This document shows positions 63,901-64,000 of a DNA stretch of 64,000 nt, piece by piece. The notes under the pieces were generated by a model. It was not told the origin of the DNA, made no database searches, and was given only the letters and a program-made list of their open reading frames with translations. Both the position numbers and the translations under genes were made by a program. Source of the stretch: Jeotgalicoccus meleagridis (lineage in GTDB: Bacteria > Bacillota > Bacilli > Staphylococcales > Salinicoccaceae); assembly GCF_903994045.1 (NCBI RefSeq), contig NZ_CAJEWD010000003.1, positions 248,001 through 312,000 on the forward strand, in the 5' to 3' direction. Within the stretch, counting starts at the first letter, position 1; each line of letters starts with the position of its first letter.

Positions 63901-64000
63901 GAGCCATTGCGCACGAGTTAACGAAAGCAATTAAAAAAAATATGAGTGTAGACTGGCATAAGCGGGAAAGTGCACAAGCCAAAATGAGAGTAACTGTTAG
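60975..64000 (+). CDS. hsdR: Type I restriction enzyme, HsdR motor/nuclease subunit (runs off right edge)
   Basis: ATG 60975 after GGAGGT (60961-60966) inside hsdS; the frame is open for about 1008 codons to the window end, and the final residues (DWHKRESAQAKMRVTV) are close to the normal C-terminus. PD-ExK nuclease: DIVLFVNGLALVVIELKNAT (Asp, Glu-x-Lys). Superfamily 2 motor: AGVIWHTQGSGKSLTM (Walker A), VVMADEAHRTQYG (DEAH box), ASFVGFTGTPVAS, and LMQAIARVNRVFRDKPGGLI (motif VI). It translocates and cleaves unmethylated DNA with HsdM and HsdS. No frameshift seen. Confidence 0.95.
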   Translation, partial: MQSFFNEDDLEQLSLEWFKELGYEIRHGNDISHVGLASERDNYEDVILDQRLGAALRKINPDVADEAIKQAIHLISIEQFPSLIENNRTFHEYMTNGIEVEHYNEDGETLVDLVNIFDFKHPENNDFLAVKQLVVDKGNIQKIPDIVLFVNGLALVVIELKNATNESVGIYQGFNQLQTYKSKVPQLFNHNAFVVTSDGLNTKVGSLTADYDRFMHWRTKDGETEATLSIPSLEVLISGMLNKHVLLDMLKNFILFQDKGDGKVAKIVAAYHQYYAVNKAVESTLKASSDEGDGKAGVIWHTQGSGKSLTMVFFSGKLIQEMNNPTIVVLTDRNDLDNQLFGTFSDSKGRRGKGLLRQSPKQAESTKDLIDLLSVESGGIIFTTMQKFAPEEGEAYMRTLSNRKNIVVMADEAHRTQYGFSAKIGTEGEDITYGYAKYLRDALPNASFVGFTGTPVASTDKNTEKVFGDYIDIYDMTQSVKDGSTVKIYYESRIIPLNMPDDVKIDDAYGDITEGQEDNVKDRLKSKWSRVEALAGSKPRIETLAKDIIEHFETRQKAIEGKGMIVAMSRRIAVELYDEIVRQKPEWHSDDDNKGVIKVVMTGQSSDPENFQRHIGPKQRRVTLEKRMKDENDELKLVIVRDMWLTGFDVPSLHTMYIDKPMQGHNLMQAIARVNRVFRDKPGGLIVDYIGIADSLKEALKEYTADDRDQTGIDTEVAIELMLTKYDILQDLLYEHDYAGYESENRSERYAAFNDTVNYVLALGDSDKKLFINTVTELAKAYALCATEAEAQELNSEIAFFKSVKSGVLKLIAPPGPGGQRTKTSAEIEAELNQLVSKSVVTDEVVDIYKTLGLENPDISILSDKFLEDVQALPQKNVAVALLDRLLKGKVKSLMRTNATQSKKFSEMLDKAVNQYNKRSIETSKVIEELIELAKNIDKAAAEGEALGLNADEIAFYDALSSHDTAKDVLGDEKLRAIAHELTKAIKKNMSVDWHKRESAQAKMRVTV

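Noticed and set aside
1..64000. tRNA, rRNA genes or riboswitches
   Set aside because: No cloverleaf-like, rRNA-like or known aptamer-like sequence was noticed while reading, though a covariance model search was not possible.

Overview
The window is low-GC Firmicute DNA, most probably Staphylococcaceae (Staphylococcus, Mammaliicoccus, Macrococcus, Jeotgalicoccus or Salinicoccus type). Strong AGGAGG ribosome binding sites, short intergenic spaces and a ccrA-ccrB recombinase pair with the CCPol-MP-Cch2 replication module all fit a staphylococcal cassette chromosome (SCC) region. rlmH, the usual SCC target gene, is not inside the window, so I read it as an internal part of a composite array of SCC-like cassettes. 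Three SCC-type attachment/terminal-repeat sequences (about 17.21-17.35, 34.46-34.52 and 45.73-45.80 kb) divide it.

Region 1 (1-17.2 kb): the start of a DinG-type helicase under two SOS boxes; an intact IS30-family element; a seven-gene dipeptide/oligopeptide uptake operon (M20 peptidase, binding lipoprotein, two permeases, two ATPases, second M20 peptidase); decayed genes (DsbA-like, GIY-YIG); and, convergently, an NCS1 permease - DUF917 - HyuA operon probably used for hydantoin-like or other cyclic amide compounds. Together this looks like a nitrogen/peptide scavenging island.

Region 2 (17.35-34.46 kb): a metal and sulfur stress cassette. It has a thioredoxin-like/CcdA/CueP set, a CopY-controlled copB-copY-copZ copper cluster, a YdhK lipoprotein and a two-component system apparently sharing a CTGCA direct-repeat binding site, and a cstR-cstA-cstB-tauE persulfide/sulfite detoxification cluster (without SQR) with well-formed CstR operators. 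Many decayed fragments (VWA lipoprotein, DUF4097, MFS, rhodanese, SHOCT) surround these intact operons.

Region 3 (34.46-45.80 kb): a ccr-less cassette bounded by inverted att-like ends. It contains an intact GIY-YIG protein (its dead paralogue lies at 11.5 kb), a truncated GIY-YIG/DUF4357 gene fused to a scar of an SCC gene, two related lipoproteins, an IS30 remnant, and two tandem, convergent methyltransferase/HNH restriction modules, the second with a broken methyltransferase.

Region 4 (45.8 kb to the end): the ccr-bearing cassette. An unknown 485-aa protein is followed by CCPol-MP-Cch2, ccrAB, a SAUGI-like protein, a RadC-like protein, DUF1643, a third member of the lipoprotein family, a small divergently transcribed protein and a type I restriction system hsdM-hsdS-hsdR that runs off the right edge. 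Many terminators, inverted repeats and operators are directly visible; functional names rest on motif and family recognition without database searches.
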